This document shows positions 9,063 through 17,559 of a DNA stretch of 64,000 bases, one piece after another. A model generated the notes under the pieces. That model was not told the origin of the DNA and did no database searches. It saw nothing but the letters and a program-made list of their open reading frames with translations. The translations under genes were made by a program, and so were the position numbers. This stretch comes from Negativibacillus massiliensis (GTDB lineage Bacteria; Bacillota; Clostridia; Oscillospirales; Ruminococcaceae): NCBI RefSeq assembly GCF_900148495.1, contig NZ_FTRU01000008.1, forward strand, positions 434,001 through 498,000, read 5' to 3'. The first letter of the stretch is position 1. Each line of letters starts with the position of its first letter.

Positions 9063-11072
9063 ATGAAAAAGATGGTATCTAGGTTGTTAGCTTTAGCGTT
9101 AATGGGATCGCTGGTACTGAGCGGTTGTGGAAGCGCTGATGTGGGAACAAGCAACAACGCGACAGATACAAACTCAGAAAAAGCTGAGTCGGAAACAGGT
9201 ACAGAGACAGAAACGGGAGAAGAAAGTTCTGCAAACGAAATTAAAGATCTGGTTATTCCAAGACTGTCGACCAGAGAGCTGCAGACCTTTAACGTTCTTT
9301 ACAGCCAGATGGCTTCTGACTTTGAAAATCTTTGTAACCTGGTAGACCCATTGTTGGAGCTGGATCCACATGGTGAACTTGCTCCATGTATTGCAGAAGA
9401 ATGGGGAACAGAAGACGGCGGTAAAACATGGACATTTAATCTTCGTGACAACTCAAAATGGGTAGATGTTAACGGCGAAGAGAAAGCAAATGTTACTGCT
9501 TGGGATTTTGCAACCGGTCTGGAATGGGTACTGAACTTCCATAAAAACGACTCTGCAAACACTTCCATGCCAATCGAAATGATTGAAGGCGCATCCGAAT
9601 ACTACGAATATACCAAGACATTATCCAAAGAAGAAGCTTATGCATTAACAGCAGGCGAAGGCTCCAAATTCATGGAAATGGTTGGTGTAGAAATTCCTGA
9701 CGATTATACCCTGATTTATCATTGTATCGAACCAAAACCATACTTTGATACTGTTGCAACCTATGCATGTCTATATCCAATGTCTCAGGCAATGGTTGAT
9801 GAACTGGGTGTAGATGGTGTTAGAGGAATGAACAACGAAAATATGTGGTACAATGGCTGCTATACCATGACTACATATGTTCAGAACAATGAAAAGATCT
9901 TCACCAAGAACCCAACTTACTGGGATGAAGATGCACAGTTGTTTGATACCGTTACCGTTAAGATGGTAGAATCCAACGACGTAGCATTCCAGCTGTATCA
10001 GTCTGGTGAATTGGATTATGTAGACCTGACAGAAAGTAACCTGAAGACTATCAGCGGTGATGAAAATAATCCATATTACGATCAGCTGGTTGAAAGACCT
10101 GCTGATAAGTATTCCTATCAGATCCACTTTAACTTTGATAAGAGAAAAGAAGATGGTTCTGTAGATACCAACTGGAACACCGCAATTGCTAACGAAGCAT
10201 TCCGTCTGTCTTGGTACTATGGTCTGGATCTCAGTGAATACTACAAGAGATTTAACACCATCAATCCAATGAGCTGTGAAAACAACTACTTCACCATGAA
10301 GGGTCTTGTTTACACTTCTGATGGTACCGATTATACCGAACTGGTTCATCAGGAACTGGGTCTGCCAGAACTGAATGGTGAAAAACAGGTTAGACTGGAT
10401 GCTGAAAAGGCAGAACAGTACAAACAGCAGGCAATTGAGGAACTGACTGCTCTGGGCGTAACCTTCCCAGTTGAAGTTGATTACTACATTGCAGCAAGCA
10501 ACCAGACTTCTCTGGACAGCGCAACTGTATTTGGTCAGGCATTATCCAACAGCCTGGGTGATGACTACGTTAAACTGAATATTAAAACATATGTTTCCAG
10601 TGAACGTACCGAAGTATTCGATCCAAAACTCCACTCTATCACAATCCGTGGTTGGGGCGCTGACTATGGTGACCCACAGAACTACCTCGGTCAGGAAATG
10701 TACGGATATGACAATGCATTCTATGTACAGGACTACAACTATGTTAAGGATGTAGAAGAAACAGAAGCAACAAAAGATCTGTTGGATACCTATAAAGAAT
10801 TTACCAAGATGGTAGAAGAAGCAAACAAGATTTATGATGATCTGGATGCACGTTATGCAGCATATGCAAAAGCAGAAGCTTACATGATCCAGCATGGTCT
10901 CGTAATTCCTGCTTACTACAATGTTCCATGGTGTCTGACAAAGATTAACGTTTACAGCAAGATGAACGCAATGTTTGGTGCTCAGAACGAAAAGATGAAG
11001 AATTGGGAAACCAATTCTAATGGTTATACAACCGAAGAAATGAAAGCAATCGTTGAGGAGTATAACAAGTAG
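9063..11072 (+). CDS. Family-5 ABC substrate-binding lipoprotein, array copy 5
   Basis: Fifth tandem copy, 669 aa from ATG 9063. That start has an AAGAGGAGGA box about 8 bases upstream and aligns with the MKK starts of its paralogs; the in-frame extension further upstream would include the RBS itself. Lipobox LSGC (Cys22), then a linker of about 34 residues rich in Thr and Glu, the longest of the array. The domain starts at ANEIKDL and carries GWGADYGDPQNYLGQE. It shares features with copy 4 (FNFDK segment, YxVPWCLTK-like C-terminal part), so copies 4 and 5 appear to form one subgroup and copies 2, 3, 6 and 7 another; this grouping is by eye. Confidence 0.93.
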   Translation: MKKMVSRLLALALMGSLVLSGCGSADVGTSNNATDTNSEKAESETGTETETGEESSANEIKDLVIPRLSTRELQTFNVLYSQMASDFENLCNLVDPLLELDPHGELAPCIAEEWGTEDGGKTWTFNLRDNSKWVDVNGEEKANVTAWDFATGLEWVLNFHKNDSANTSMPIEMIEGASEYYEYTKTLSKEEAYALTAGEGSKFMEMVGVEIPDDYTLIYHCIEPKPYFDTVATYACLYPMSQAMVDELGVDGVRGMNNENMWYNGCYTMTTYVQNNEKIFTKNPTYWDEDAQLFDTVTVKMVESNDVAFQLYQSGELDYVDLTESNLKTISGDENNPYYDQLVERPADKYSYQIHFNFDKRKEDGSVDTNWNTAIANEAFRLSWYYGLDLSEYYKRFNTINPMSCENNYFTMKGLVYTSDGTDYTELVHQELGLPELNGEKQVRLDAEKAEQYKQQAIEELTALGVTFPVEVDYYIAASNQTSLDSATVFGQALSNSLGDDYVKLNIKTYVSSERTEVFDPKLHSITIRGWGADYGDPQNYLGQEMYGYDNAFYVQDYNYVKDVEETEATKDLLDTYKEFTKMVEEANKIYDDLDARYAAYAKAEAYMIQHGLVIPAYYNVPWCLTKINVYSKMNAMFGAQNEKMKNWETNSNGYTTEEMKAIVEEYNK

Positions 11073-11081
11073 AAACAATTA

Positions 11082-11130
11082 AAAATAATCAAAAAAAGGG
11101 ACGTTTTATACGTCCCTTTTTTGATTATAC
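11082..11130 (+). terminator. Intrinsic terminator of array copy 5
   Basis: Long stem: AATAATCAAAAAAAGGGACG pairs with CGTCCCTTTTTTGATTAT around a TTTTATA-type loop. The T-run is part of the 3' arm. Confidence 0.9.
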
Positions 11131-11343
11131 AGAAAGTATTTTATGCAGGAAAATGAAAATTTAAAAGCTCACTTTAGCAATTGAAATTGTTAAAACAAAC
11201 AAAGAAATATTATATTTTTGTATCAAGAGTGAGAAAGATTGTTAAAAAGGTAACCTATTTTAAGCATTGAACAAGTTTTGCAAAATAAAATATACAATAC
11301 GTACAAATAAAATGGAAAAGGTAGATGCGAAAAAGCTAGAATG
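11131..11343. other. AT-rich spacer before array copy 6, no gene seen
   Basis: About 210 bases of AT-rich sequence between the copy 5 terminator and the copy 6 promoter. I find no RBS-led reading frame and no strong hairpin. A similar AT-rich stretch (13528-13718) precedes copy 7. Such tracts can act as UP elements or bind nucleoid proteins, but nothing specific can be shown. Confidence 0.5.
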
Positions 11344-11372
11344 TTGACAATGGAAAAATGATATGCTATATT
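11344..11372 (+). promoter_or_regulatory. Promoter of array copy 6
   Basis: Consensus TTGACA (11344-11349), 17-base spacer, TATATT (11367-11372). The -10 box and the bases after it (TATATTGTATCACGTTGACTC) are the same as before copy 7. Confidence 0.83.
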
Positions 11373-11385
11373 GTATCACGTTGAC

Positions 11386-11476
11386 TCGGTACAGGTAACA
11401 AAATGACCAAATTCTGTGCCGATATATTATTTTAAACAAGTAAAGTGGACAAGATAACTGCTTTTGGACACTTTAC
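11386..11476 (+). promoter_or_regulatory. Structured 5' leader of array copy 6 (two stem-loops)
   Basis: Hairpin I pairs TCGGTACAG (11386-11394) with CTGTGCCGA (11414-11422), nine pairs with one G-U. Hairpin II pairs GTAAAGTG (11440-11447) with CACTTTAC (11469-11476), eight perfect pairs ending just before the AAGGAGG box. The arms of both hairpins differ in part in copy 7 but still pair there. Confidence 0.6.
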
Positions 11477-11499
11477 ACGATTGCTTAAGGAGGCAAATT

Positions 11500-13479
11500 A
11501 TGAAGAAGACAGTATCCAAACTGCTGGCTTTGGCTATGGCAGCATCTCTTGTACTGAGTGGATGCGGTGGATCTGGTAGTTCCAACGGCACAACCGAGAA
11601 CGGTGATGCAACCAGCGCAAGCAGCGAGAATGAAGTTAAAGATTTAATCATTCCAAGAGTTGCTTCCAGAGAATTGGAAACTTTTAACATCCTCTACAGC
11701 CAGAGACTGGAAGACACTGAAAACCTGACAAACCTGGTTGACGGTCTGCTGGAATCTGACACAAAAGGTGAGCTCGTCCCATGTATCGCAGAAGAATGGG
11801 GTACAGAAGACGGCGGTCTGACCTGGACCTTCAAACTCCGTGAAGGTGTAAAATGGGTTGACATGAACGGTCAGGAAAAAGCAGATTGTAATGCACAGGA
11901 CTTCGCAACTGGTCTGGAGTGGGTTCTGAACTTCTACAAAAATGACTCTTCCAATACAACCATGCCAATCGAAATGATCAAAGGCGCATCCGAATATTAT
12001 GAATACACCAAGACTCTGTCTGAAGAAGAAGCAAAAGCTCTGACAGCAGGCGAAGGTTCTAAATTCCGTGAAATGGTTGGTCTGGAAACTCCAGATGATT
12101 ACACTGTAGTTTATCACTGTGTAACCGAAAAACCATACTTCGATTCTCTGGCTTCCTATGTTTGTCTGTACCCAATGTCTCAGGCAATGGTAGATGAGCT
12201 GGGCGGTCCTGACGCTGTTCGTTCCATGAACAACGAAAATATGTGGTACAATGGTTGCTACACCATGACCTCTTACATCCAGGGTAACGAAAAGATCTTC
12301 ACCAAAAACCCAATGTACTGGGATACTGAAGCAAAACTGTTCGATACCGTTACTGTTAAGATGGTAGAGTCCAACGACGTTGCATACCAGCTGTATGAAA
12401 CTGGCGACGTTGACTACGTTCAGCTTGGTGAAGCTCAGCTGAATACAATTGCAAAAGACCCTAACAACAAATTCCATGATTATCTGGTTCCAGACGTTCC
12501 ATCCAAATACTCTTATCAGTACATCTTCAACTACAACAAGATGAAAGAAGATGGCACACCAGATACAAACTGGAACACTGCAGTTGCAAACGAAGCATTC
12601 CGTCTGTCCTGGTACTATGGTCTGGACTTCACAAACTACTGGAAACGTGTAAACGCAATCGACCCAATGAGCTGTGAAAACAACTTCTACACCATGAAAG
12701 GTCTGGTTTATACCTCTGATGGTACAGACTACACCGATCTGGTAAGAGCAGAACTGGGTCTGGGAGAAGAAAATGGCCAGACACCTGTAAGACTGGATGC
12801 TGAAAAAGCAGAACAGTACAAACAGCAGGCAATTGAAGAGCTGACCGCTCAGGGCGTTACCTTCCCAGTTGAAGTTGACTACTACATCCAGGCATCCAGC
12901 CAGACCGCTCTGGACAGCGCAAACGTTGTTGCACAGATGTTCTCTGACTGCCTCGGCGATGACTATGTAAAACTCAACATCAAGACATACATTCAGAGTG
13001 TTCGTAACGAAGTAATTATCCCACACCTGCATTCTATCACCAACAACGGTTGGGGTGCTGACTACGCTGACCCACAGAACTACCTCGGTCAGATGACTTA
13101 CGGCGAAGACAATGCTTACTATTCTGATCAGTATTCTTACATCAACGAAGTAGAAGAAACAGAAGCAACAAAAGCTCTGCTCGATACTTACAAAGAATTC
13201 ACCAAGATGGTAGATGAAGCAAACGCTATCACTGATGATCTGGATGCACGTTATGCAGCATATGCAAAAGCAGAAGCATATATGCTCCAGCATGCAATCG
13301 TAATTCCATGTAACTACCAGATCGGTTGGAGTCTGAGCAAAGTTGACAACGATACAAAGATGAATGCTATGTATGGTTCTGTTAACGACAAGATGAAAAA
13401 CTGGGCAAGCAACGCAGACGGTTACACCTCTGAAGAAAAAGGTGTAGCAGAACAGGTTGCTGCAATGGTTCAGGAATAA
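11500..13479 (+). CDS. Family-5 ABC substrate-binding lipoprotein, array copy 6
   Basis: Sixth tandem copy, 659 aa from ATG 11500, placed 6 bases after an AAGGAGG box; an in-frame upstream extension would cover hairpin II of the leader and is rejected. The first 26 residues, including lipobox LSGC (Cys22), are identical to copy 7, and leader and promoter are also close, so copies 6 and 7 are probably the youngest duplicate pair. The linker is short (about 20 residues), ending ENEVKDL. The signature block reads GWGADYADPQNYLGQ, with Ala replacing the Gly found in the other six copies. Peptide binding is inferred from the family. Confidence 0.93.
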   Translation: MKKTVSKLLALAMAASLVLSGCGGSGSSNGTTENGDATSASSENEVKDLIIPRVASRELETFNILYSQRLEDTENLTNLVDGLLESDTKGELVPCIAEEWGTEDGGLTWTFKLREGVKWVDMNGQEKADCNAQDFATGLEWVLNFYKNDSSNTTMPIEMIKGASEYYEYTKTLSEEEAKALTAGEGSKFREMVGLETPDDYTVVYHCVTEKPYFDSLASYVCLYPMSQAMVDELGGPDAVRSMNNENMWYNGCYTMTSYIQGNEKIFTKNPMYWDTEAKLFDTVTVKMVESNDVAYQLYETGDVDYVQLGEAQLNTIAKDPNNKFHDYLVPDVPSKYSYQYIFNYNKMKEDGTPDTNWNTAVANEAFRLSWYYGLDFTNYWKRVNAIDPMSCENNFYTMKGLVYTSDGTDYTDLVRAELGLGEENGQTPVRLDAEKAEQYKQQAIEELTAQGVTFPVEVDYYIQASSQTALDSANVVAQMFSDCLGDDYVKLNIKTYIQSVRNEVIIPHLHSITNNGWGADYADPQNYLGQMTYGEDNAYYSDQYSYINEVEETEATKALLDTYKEFTKMVDEANAITDDLDARYAAYAKAEAYMLQHAIVIPCNYQIGWSLSKVDNDTKMNAMYGSVNDKMKNWASNADGYTSEEKGVAEQVAAMVQE

Positions 13480-13489
13480 TAATTATTAA

Positions 13490-13528
13490 TAAAAAATCAG
13501 GATCTTTCAAAGATCCTGATTTTTTTAT
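13490..13528 (+). terminator. Intrinsic terminator of array copy 6
   Basis: Stem AAAATCAGGATCTT / AAGATCCTGATTTT with a TCAA loop, then a T-run. Confidence 0.92.
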
Positions 13529-13718
13529 ATCAACAATTCTAATGATTTCTATAGCATGATTTCGCACAAATATGATAAAAAAGTATAAAATTTTTCATTT
13601 TACACAATTAAGACAATAGATCTATATTTGTTAAAAAATTTTCAATTTGATGTTAACAATAATTTATAACAAAAATATACAAAAGGCACAAATCTATTTT
13701 TTAACAAACATAATTTTA

Positions 13719-13747
13719 TTGACATAAAAAAAATGATGTGCTATATT
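13719..13747 (+). promoter_or_regulatory. Promoter of array copy 7
   Basis: TTGACA (13719-13724), 17-base spacer, TATATT (13742-13747). Confidence 0.83.
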
Positions 13748-13760
13748 GTATCACGTTGAC

Positions 13761-13852
13761 TCGACACAGGTGACGGAACGTCAGATCCTGTGCTGGGATA
13801 TTATTTTGAACAAGTAAAGTGTGGACAAGCAATTTTACTTTAAGCGCTTTAC
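13761..13852 (+). promoter_or_regulatory. Structured 5' leader of array copy 7 (two stem-loops, one with an alternative pairing)
   Basis: Hairpin I: TCGACACAGG (13761-13770) faces CCTGTG (13787-13792) plus weaker flanking pairs. Hairpin II: GTAAAGTG (13814-13821) pairs with CGCTTTAC (13845-13852), one G-U. The 5' arm TAAAGT can instead pair with ACTTTA (13837-13842), so two mutually exclusive forms are possible just upstream of the RBS. Confidence 0.55.
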
Positions 13853-13875
13853 ACAATTGTCTAAGGAGGCAAATT

Positions 13876-15873
13876 ATGAAGAAGACAGTATCCAAACTGC
13901 TGGCTTTGGCTATGGCAGCATCTCTCGTACTGAGCGGATGTGGCGGTTCTGGTAACTCCGGTAACTCCGAAGAAACAACAGGTGCATCCGGAAGCGAAGA
14001 AAGCACCAGCGCAAGCAGCGAAAACGAAATTAAAGACTTAGTTATTCCAAGACTGGCTTCCAGAGAATTGGAAACTTTTAACATCCTCTACACACAGAGA
14101 GCAGAAGATGGCGAAAATCTGACCAGCTTGGTTGATGGTCTGCTGGAATCTAACCCAAAAGGTGAGCTCGTTCCATGTATCGCAGAAGAATGGGGTACAG
14201 AAGACGGCGGTTTGACCTGGACCTTCAAACTCCGTGAAGGTGTAAAATGGGTTGACGTAAATGGTCAGGAGAAAGCTGATTGTGTTGCTCAGGACTTTGC
14301 AACTGGTCTGGAGTGGGTTCTGAACTTCTACAAAAATGACTCTTCTAACACTGCAATGCCAATCGAAATGATCAAAGGCGCAAAAGAATATTACGAATAC
14401 ACCAAGACCCTGTCTGAAGAAGAAGCAAAAGCTCTGACAGCAGGCGAAGGTTCTAAATTCCGTGAAATGGTTGGTCTGGAAACTCCAGATGATTACACTG
14501 TAATCTACCACTGCATCACTGAAAAACCATACTTTGATTCCCTGGCTTCTTACGTTGCTCTGTACCCAATGGCTCAGGGCATGGTAGATGAACTGGGCGG
14601 CGCTGATGCTGTTCGTTCCATGAACAACGAAACCATGTGGTACAATGGTTGCTACACCATGACCTCTTACATTCAGGGTAACGAAAAGATCTTCACCAAA
14701 AACCCAATGTACTGGGATACCGAAGCAAAACTGTTCGATACCGTTACTGTTAAGATGGTAGAATCCAACGACGTTGCATTCCAGCTCTATCAGACCGGCG
14801 ACGTTGACTACGTACAGCTTGGTGAAGCTCAGGTTAACACCATTGCAAAAGATGCTAACAACGAATTCCATGATTATCTGGTTCCAGACGTTCCATCCCA
14901 CTTCTCTTACCAGATGCAGTTCAACTACAACAAGAACAAAGAAGATGGTACACCGGATACAAACTGGAACACTGCTATCGCAAACGAAGCATTCCGTCTG
15001 TCCTGGTACTATGGAATTGATTTCACAAACTACTGGAAACGTGTAAACGCAATCAACCCAATGAGCTGTGAAAACAACTTCTACACCATGAAAGGTCTGG
15101 TTTATACTTCTGATGGTACAGACTACACCGATCTGGTAAGAAAAGAAATGGGCATGACCGATGAAAACGGTACTACCCCAATCAGACTGGATGCTGAAAA
15201 AGCAGAACAGTACAAACAGCAGGCAATTGAAGAGCTGACCGCTCAGGGCGTTACCTTCCCAGTTGAAGCTGACTTCTATATTTCCGCTTCCAGCCAGACC
15301 GCTCTGGACAGCGCAAACGTACTTGCTCAGGTATTCTCTGACTGCCTCGGCGATGACTATGTAAAACTCAACATCAAGACATACATCCAGAGCAGCCGTA
15401 ACGAAGTTTCCGTACCACATCTCCATTCCTTCATGATCAATGGTTGGGGTGCTGACTACGGTGACCCACAGAACTACCTCGGTCAGATGACCTACGGCGA
15501 AGACAACGCTTACTATTCTCAGGAATATAACTACATCAACGAAGTAGAAGAAACAGAAGCAACAAAAGCTCTGATTGACACCTACAAAGAATTTACCACT
15601 CTGGTAAATGAAGCAAATGCTATCACTGATGATCTGGATGCACGTTATGCAGCATATGCAAAAGCAGAAGCATATATGCTCCAGCATGCAATCGTACTGC
15701 CATGTTATTACCAGATCGGTTGGTGCCTCAGCCGTGTTGACAACGACACCAAGATGCAGCCAATGTTCGGTAGTGTTGGTGACAAGATGAAGAACTGGGG
15801 AAGCAACGCAGACGGTTATACCTCTGAAGAAAAAGGTGTAGCAGAACAGGTTGCTGCAATGGTTCAGGAATAA
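13876..15873 (+). CDS. Family-5 ABC substrate-binding lipoprotein, array copy 7
   Basis: Last of the seven tandem copies, 665 aa from ATG 13876, with a TAAGGAGG box 6 bases upstream. Signal peptide and lipobox (LSGC, Cys22) are identical to copy 6; the Ser/Gly/Thr/Glu linker is about 6 residues longer. The domain carries NNFYTMKGLVYTSDG and GWGADYGDPQNYLGQ and ends in the same EEKGVAEQVAAMVQE tail as copy 6. Divergence from copy 6 is concentrated in internal segments (for example DFYISASSQ versus DYYIQASSQ). The gene ends the array; the next gene lies on the opposite strand. No transporter partners are adjacent, so it must share a permease encoded elsewhere or act as a stand-alone binding protein. 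Confidence 0.93.
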   Translation: MKKTVSKLLALAMAASLVLSGCGGSGNSGNSEETTGASGSEESTSASSENEIKDLVIPRLASRELETFNILYTQRAEDGENLTSLVDGLLESNPKGELVPCIAEEWGTEDGGLTWTFKLREGVKWVDVNGQEKADCVAQDFATGLEWVLNFYKNDSSNTAMPIEMIKGAKEYYEYTKTLSEEEAKALTAGEGSKFREMVGLETPDDYTVIYHCITEKPYFDSLASYVALYPMAQGMVDELGGADAVRSMNNETMWYNGCYTMTSYIQGNEKIFTKNPMYWDTEAKLFDTVTVKMVESNDVAFQLYQTGDVDYVQLGEAQVNTIAKDANNEFHDYLVPDVPSHFSYQMQFNYNKNKEDGTPDTNWNTAIANEAFRLSWYYGIDFTNYWKRVNAINPMSCENNFYTMKGLVYTSDGTDYTDLVRKEMGMTDENGTTPIRLDAEKAEQYKQQAIEELTAQGVTFPVEADFYISASSQTALDSANVLAQVFSDCLGDDYVKLNIKTYIQSSRNEVSVPHLHSFMINGWGADYGDPQNYLGQMTYGEDNAYYSQEYNYINEVEETEATKALIDTYKEFTTLVNEANAITDDLDARYAAYAKAEAYMLQHAIVLPCYYQIGWCLSRVDNDTKMQPMFGSVGDKMKNWGSNADGYTSEEKGVAEQVAAMVQE

Positions 15874-15899
15874 TCACTGATTATCGATTGTAGAATACA

Positions 15900-15937
15900 G
15901 AAAAACAGGACCTTTTTAAAAGGTCCTGTTTTTTTAT
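15900..15937 (+). terminator. Intrinsic terminator of array copy 7
   Basis: Stem AAAAACAGGACCTTT / AAAGGTCCTGTTTTT with a small TTA-type loop and T-run, ending the array. Confidence 0.92.
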
Positions 15938-16024
15938 CCTGATGATAATTGCTTAGATTAAATATACATGAAGTGCTTATAAATATTTAGAACGCTGTAG
16001 TTATAAATACTCATAAAGATGAAT

Positions 16025-16062
16025 AAAAAAAGGACGTCCATTGCTGTGGACGTCCTTTTTTA
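16025..16062 (-). terminator. Intrinsic terminator of the DUF362 gene (works on both strands)
   Basis: Stem AAAAAGGACGTCCA / TGGACGTCCTTTTT with a four-base loop. It lies 10 bases beyond the stop of the minus-strand gene and has T-runs in both orientations. Confidence 0.88.
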
Positions 16063-16071
16063 GAAGCAAAA

Positions 16072-17229
16072 TTATTCTACTTCGATCAGATCGTATTCAC
16101 GATTGCCCATGCCAAGTTTAACAGCATGTTCCAAACAGGTTTCCCAGTTGGTGTCTGGATGGGTATCGGTGAAGTGGTCATGATGACAATGTTCTTTTTC
16201 TGCAAGGACGCTGCCACTGATCACTGGCTGACGGTTTACTGCATCTGCACAAGCCTGATCCAAAGCAACAGGGTCGAAGGAAGCGAACATACCGATATCT
16301 GGTACGATCGGAATATCATTTTCAGCATGGCAGTCACAGTATGGGGAAACATCAATTACCAGGCTGATGTGGAAATTAGGTTTATCTTTGATGATTGCAT
16401 AGGTGTATTCAGCAATCTTGCAGTTGAGGATATCATTTGCTTCGCTGGTTCCAGCTTTTACAGCATCTTCTGGACATGCACCAATGCAGCGGCCGCAGCC
16501 AACGCATTTGTTGTGATCAATAAATGCACGTTTCTTTGCATTTTTGCGCTCTGCACGGCTGCCTGGTTTGTTTTCTCCAGTATAATCAATAAAGCTGATT
16601 GCGTCATGCGCACAGTTCTTGCGACATTCTCCACAGGAGATACACAAAGCCTGATTTACATTTGGTTTACCGCTGCTGTGCATTTCCATTTTGCCAGCAC
16701 GGGAACCGCATCCCATACCAAGGTTTTTGAAGGCACCGCCAAAACCGGTGGATTCATGTCCTTTAAAATGGTTTAAAGAGATGATAACATCTGCATCCAT
16801 GACAGCACGGCCGATTTTTGCCTCTTTAACATATTCGCAGTTGATCGGAACAAGTGTTTCGTCAGTACCTTTCAGACCGTCTGCAATGATAACATGGCAT
16901 CCAGTTGCAAAAGGATTGTATCCATTTTCATAAGCGGTATCCAGATGATCGAGTGCATTTTTTCTTCTGCCGACATACAGAGTGTTGCAGTCGGTGAGGA
17001 ATGGACGTCCACCCAGTTCTTTTACCAGATCAACAACAACCTTTGCATAGTTTGGACGAAGATATGCAAGGTTTCCAGGTTCACCAAAGTGAATCTTGAT
17101 TGCAGTATATTTGTTTTCAAAATCAATGTTGGCAATGCCTGCTTCTTTGATCAGATGATTTAATTTTTTCAGAAGGTTTGTGCCGGCATTGACCTTCATA
17201 GAAGTGAAATAAACTTTCGATTTCTCCAT
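16072..17229 (-). CDS. DUF362 domain protein with two [4Fe-4S] ferredoxin motifs
   Basis: Protein of 385 aa. The N-terminal two-fifths match the DUF362 type (MKVNAGTNLL...KIHFGEPGN, then FLTDCNTLY). Around residues 195-207 and 235-247 lie two cysteine clusters, CISCGECRKNC and CVGCGRCIGAC, typical of bacterial two-cluster ferredoxin domains. A C-terminal DUF362 segment includes VIDVSPYCDCH. It is likely a cytoplasmic Fe-S electron-transfer or redox protein; its reaction is unknown. I start at ATG 17229 because the AAGGAGG box (17238-17244) sits 8 bases upstream; the longer frame would begin within that box. An extended -10 promoter is seen upstream. Confidence 0.9.
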   Translation of the reverse strand: MEKSKVYFTSMKVNAGTNLLKKLNHLIKEAGIANIDFENKYTAIKIHFGEPGNLAYLRPNYAKVVVDLVKELGGRPFLTDCNTLYVGRRKNALDHLDTAYENGYNPFATGCHVIIADGLKGTDETLVPINCEYVKEAKIGRAVMDADVIISLNHFKGHESTGFGGAFKNLGMGCGSRAGKMEMHSSGKPNVNQALCISCGECRKNCAHDAISFIDYTGENKPGSRAERKNAKKRAFIDHNKCVGCGRCIGACPEDAVKAGTSEANDILNCKIAEYTYAIIKDKPNFHISLVIDVSPYCDCHAENDIPIVPDIGMFASFDPVALDQACADAVNRQPVISGSVLAEKEHCHHDHFTDTHPDTNWETCLEHAVKLGMGNREYDLIEVE

Positions 17230-17281
17230 TTTAAATTCCTCCTTCATGGCTTTGTATCTTTTATCACCAAAGCTTATTTTT

Positions 17282-17290
17282 ATTATAGCA
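17282..17290 (-). promoter_or_regulatory. Extended -10 promoter of the DUF362 gene
   Basis: On the minus strand TGCTATAAT: a TATAAT box with a TG one base upstream. No good -35 box at 17 bases. Confidence 0.5.
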
Positions 17291-17519
17291 TAAATTTGTT
17301 TGGGGGAAAATGGGAGAAAAGTAAATTTTCTTTTCTTTGGGGATTGAAAAAAGATATCGATAAATATTGAGTATTTTGGAGAATATTTTTCTTGTTTTGA
17401 TGAAAAGATGCGAAACTATTTAGAAATAATGCCGATGTTTTTTTGAGAAAAACAGGGATAAGGTGATGGGAAGAAAAAAACTGTTGTGCAAAGTGATAAA
17501 GCAGAGAAAGAGGGAAAAG

Positions 17520-17547
17520 TTGAAATAAAAAGAAACTGTGATATAAT
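17520..17547 (+). promoter_or_regulatory. Promoter of folT
   Basis: TTGAAA (17520-17525), 16-base spacer, TATAAT (17542-17547). Transcription would start just before the riboswitch. Confidence 0.75.
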
Positions 17548-17559
17548 GAACTCGACATA

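Noticed and set aside
5-15940. CRISPR-like or mobile repeat explanation for the repeated 2.2 kb units
   Set aside because: Each unit is a full gene with promoter and terminator, divergence is spread over the coding sequence, and there are no spacers, transposase genes or terminal inverted repeats.
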